Part shown: one piece after another, positions 13,956 to 15,084 of the stretch
Layout: every line of letters starts with the position of its first letter
How positions within the stretch are numbered: position 1 is the stretch's first letter
Assembly (NCBI GenBank): GCA_027457005.1
Contig: DAIDTV010000006.1
Location: 275 to 15,358, forward strand
Reading direction: 5' to 3'
Source: Chloroflexota bacterium
Lineage (GTDB): Bacteria > Chloroflexota > Limnocylindria > Limnocylindrales > CSP1-4
DNA: 15,084 bases
Notes under the pieces: model-generated
Databases searched by the model: none
Told to the model about the DNA's origin: nothing
Seen by the model: the letters and a program-made list of their open reading frames with translations, nothing else
Position numbers and translations under genes: made by a program

Positions 13956-15084
13956 TCACGGGCGGCGGGCCGCGGCCTCGGCCGCCAGCCGGTCGGCCAG
14001 CGTCTCCCAACCCACGGGCGGCTCCTGCTCGCCGGCGCGGGTCCTCACGGCCACGCTGCGGGCCTCGATCTCGCGGTCGCCGAGCACGAGCATGTACGGG
14101 ACCTTCTGCTCCTGCGCGAGCCGGATCTTGTTCTGCATCCGGCTGTCGGATTCGTCGACCTCCACCCGGATGCCGCGGTCCCGGAGCAGCGCGCCGAGCT
14201 CGCGGGCCGCGTCGTTGTGCCGCGACGCGATGGGCACCACCACGGCCTGCACCGGCGCGCACCAGAACGGGAAGGCGCCCGCGAAGTGCTCGGTGAGGAT
14301 CCCGATGAACCGTTCGAGCGAGCCGTAGATCGCGCGGTGGATGGCCATCGGGCGTCGGGCCTCACCGTGCTCGTCGATGTAGGTCAGGTCGAAGCGCTCG
14401 GGCAGCATGACCAGGTCCACCTGGATGGTGGCCATCTGCCACTCGCGCCCGAGGGCGTCGTCGATGTAGATGTCGATCTTCGGCGCGTAGAAGGTGCCGT
14501 CCTTCGGTTTGACCGTGTACGGGGACCCGGTCCGCTCCAGGGTCCCGTGGATGATCTCCTCGGCCTGCTCCCAGAGCGCCGGGTCACCCAGTGCGCCGTC
14601 CGGCTTGGTCGCGAACGTGAACCGCGGCACCAGCCCGAACCAGGAGTACGACTCGGCGACCTCGCCCAGCAGGGCCTGCAGCTCGTCGCCGAGCTGGTCG
14701 GGGCGGACGTACAGGTGCGCGTCGTCCTGCACGAAGTGGCGCACGCGCGTCAGCCCGTGGAGCACGCCCGAACGCTCGTTGCGGTGGAGCCGCCCGTACT
14801 CGGAGAAGCGGAGCGGCAGGTCCCGGTAGGAGCGGACCCGGCTGCGGTAGACGATCGTGCTCTCCGGGCAGTTCATGGGCTTCAGGCTGTAGTCCTGGCC
14901 CTCGATCAGCAGCCGGAACATGTTCTCGGCGTAGTGGTCCCAGTGGCCGGACTGCTCCCAGAGCTTCCTCGACACCAGCACCGGCGTCGCGATCTCCTGG
15001 TAGCCCCGGCGATCCTGGAGCTCGCGCATCGCGGTCTCCAGGGTCCGCCACAGGCGCTGGCCCTTGGGGTGCCAGACCGCGGCG
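13956..15084 (-). CDS. thrS: Threonyl-tRNA synthetase, 5' end outside the window
   Basis: This class II synthetase charges tRNA-Thr and uses a zinc ion to recognise threonine. Only the C-terminal 375 residues are present. The frame runs to the window edge with AAVWHPKGQRLWR, the usual entry to the catalytic core, so the TGS and editing domains lie beyond. The internal ATG at 15029 is not the start. In visible numbering from the first whole codon (15083), zinc ligands are C72 (in MNCPE), H123 (in DDAHLY) and H249 (in MAIHRAI). Motif 2 includes GRLHRNE with R101, and motif 3 is GSLERFIGIL with R257. The anticodon-binding domain begins near FPFWCAPVQAVVVP and includes RMQNKIRLAQ and VPYMLVLGDREI. 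It ends 62 bp before infC, in the order found in many bacteria. Confidence 0.97.
   Translation of the reverse strand, partial: AAVWHPKGQRLWRTLETAMRELQDRRGYQEIATPVLVSRKLWEQSGHWDHYAENMFRLLIEGQDYSLKPMNCPESTIVYRSRVRSYRDLPLRFSEYGRLHRNERSGVLHGLTRVRHFVQDDAHLYVRPDQLGDELQALLGEVAESYSWFGLVPRFTFATKPDGALGDPALWEQAEEIIHGTLERTGSPYTVKPKDGTFYAPKIDIYIDDALGREWQMATIQVDLVMLPERFDLTYIDEHGEARRPMAIHRAIYGSLERFIGILTEHFAGAFPFWCAPVQAVVVPIASRHNDAARELGALLRDRGIRVEVDESDSRMQNKIRLAQEQKVPYMLVLGDREIEARSVAVRTRAGEQEPPVGWETLADRLAAEAAARRP

Noticed and set aside
1..15084. Mobile elements, CRISPR, tRNA/rRNA genes or defence systems
   Set aside because: Every substantial interval is accounted for by a housekeeping gene. I saw no direct-repeat array, transposase motif, terminal inverted repeats or tRNA cloverleaf.

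Overview
This is a gene-dense, very GC-rich stretch of bacterial chromosome. It carries twelve recognisable housekeeping genes, no gap above 80 bp, no RNA gene, no mobile element and no CRISPR array. Third codon positions are almost all G or C. A class A penicillin-binding protein with a C-terminal PASTA domain and a MutS2 with a Smr domain suggest a high-GC, Gram-positive-type or monoderm lineage. Chloroflexota (for example Limnocylindria-like) or Actinomycetota are my best guesses, but no marker here settles it.

Layout. Bases 1-762 (+) encode a fused HisI-HisE histidine-biosynthesis enzyme. It converges across 17 bp with tyrS (780-2102, -). tyrS is divergent from a class A penicillin-binding protein (2162-5017, +), and the two share a short promoter gap. 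That protein gene converges across 20 bp with the end of a long minus-strand block covering the rest of the window.

Read in the direction of transcription (right to left), the block is thrS (cut by the window end), infC, rpmI, rplT, pheS, pheT, cvpA, mpg (3-methyladenine DNA glycosylase) and mutS2. The thrS-infC-rpmI-rplT-pheS-pheT order is the classic bacterial translation operon. The pheST-cvpA-mutS2 continuation resembles the Bacillus arrangement, with a glycosylase gene where Bacillus has polX. Coupling is tight: rpmI begins 4 bp after infC ends, pheS and pheT share TGATG, and mpg and mutS2 share ATGA. The two larger breaks each hold a candidate promoter: a good one before infC and a weak one before cvpA.

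Together the genes serve translation (three aminoacyl-tRNA synthetases, IF-3, L35, L20), cell-wall synthesis, DNA repair and recombination control, and histidine synthesis. I found no undescribed system. The most unusual points are around infC: a GTG start in the loop of a perfect 7-bp hairpin, and a low-complexity C-terminal extension whose last part looks as if it was once read in another frame.
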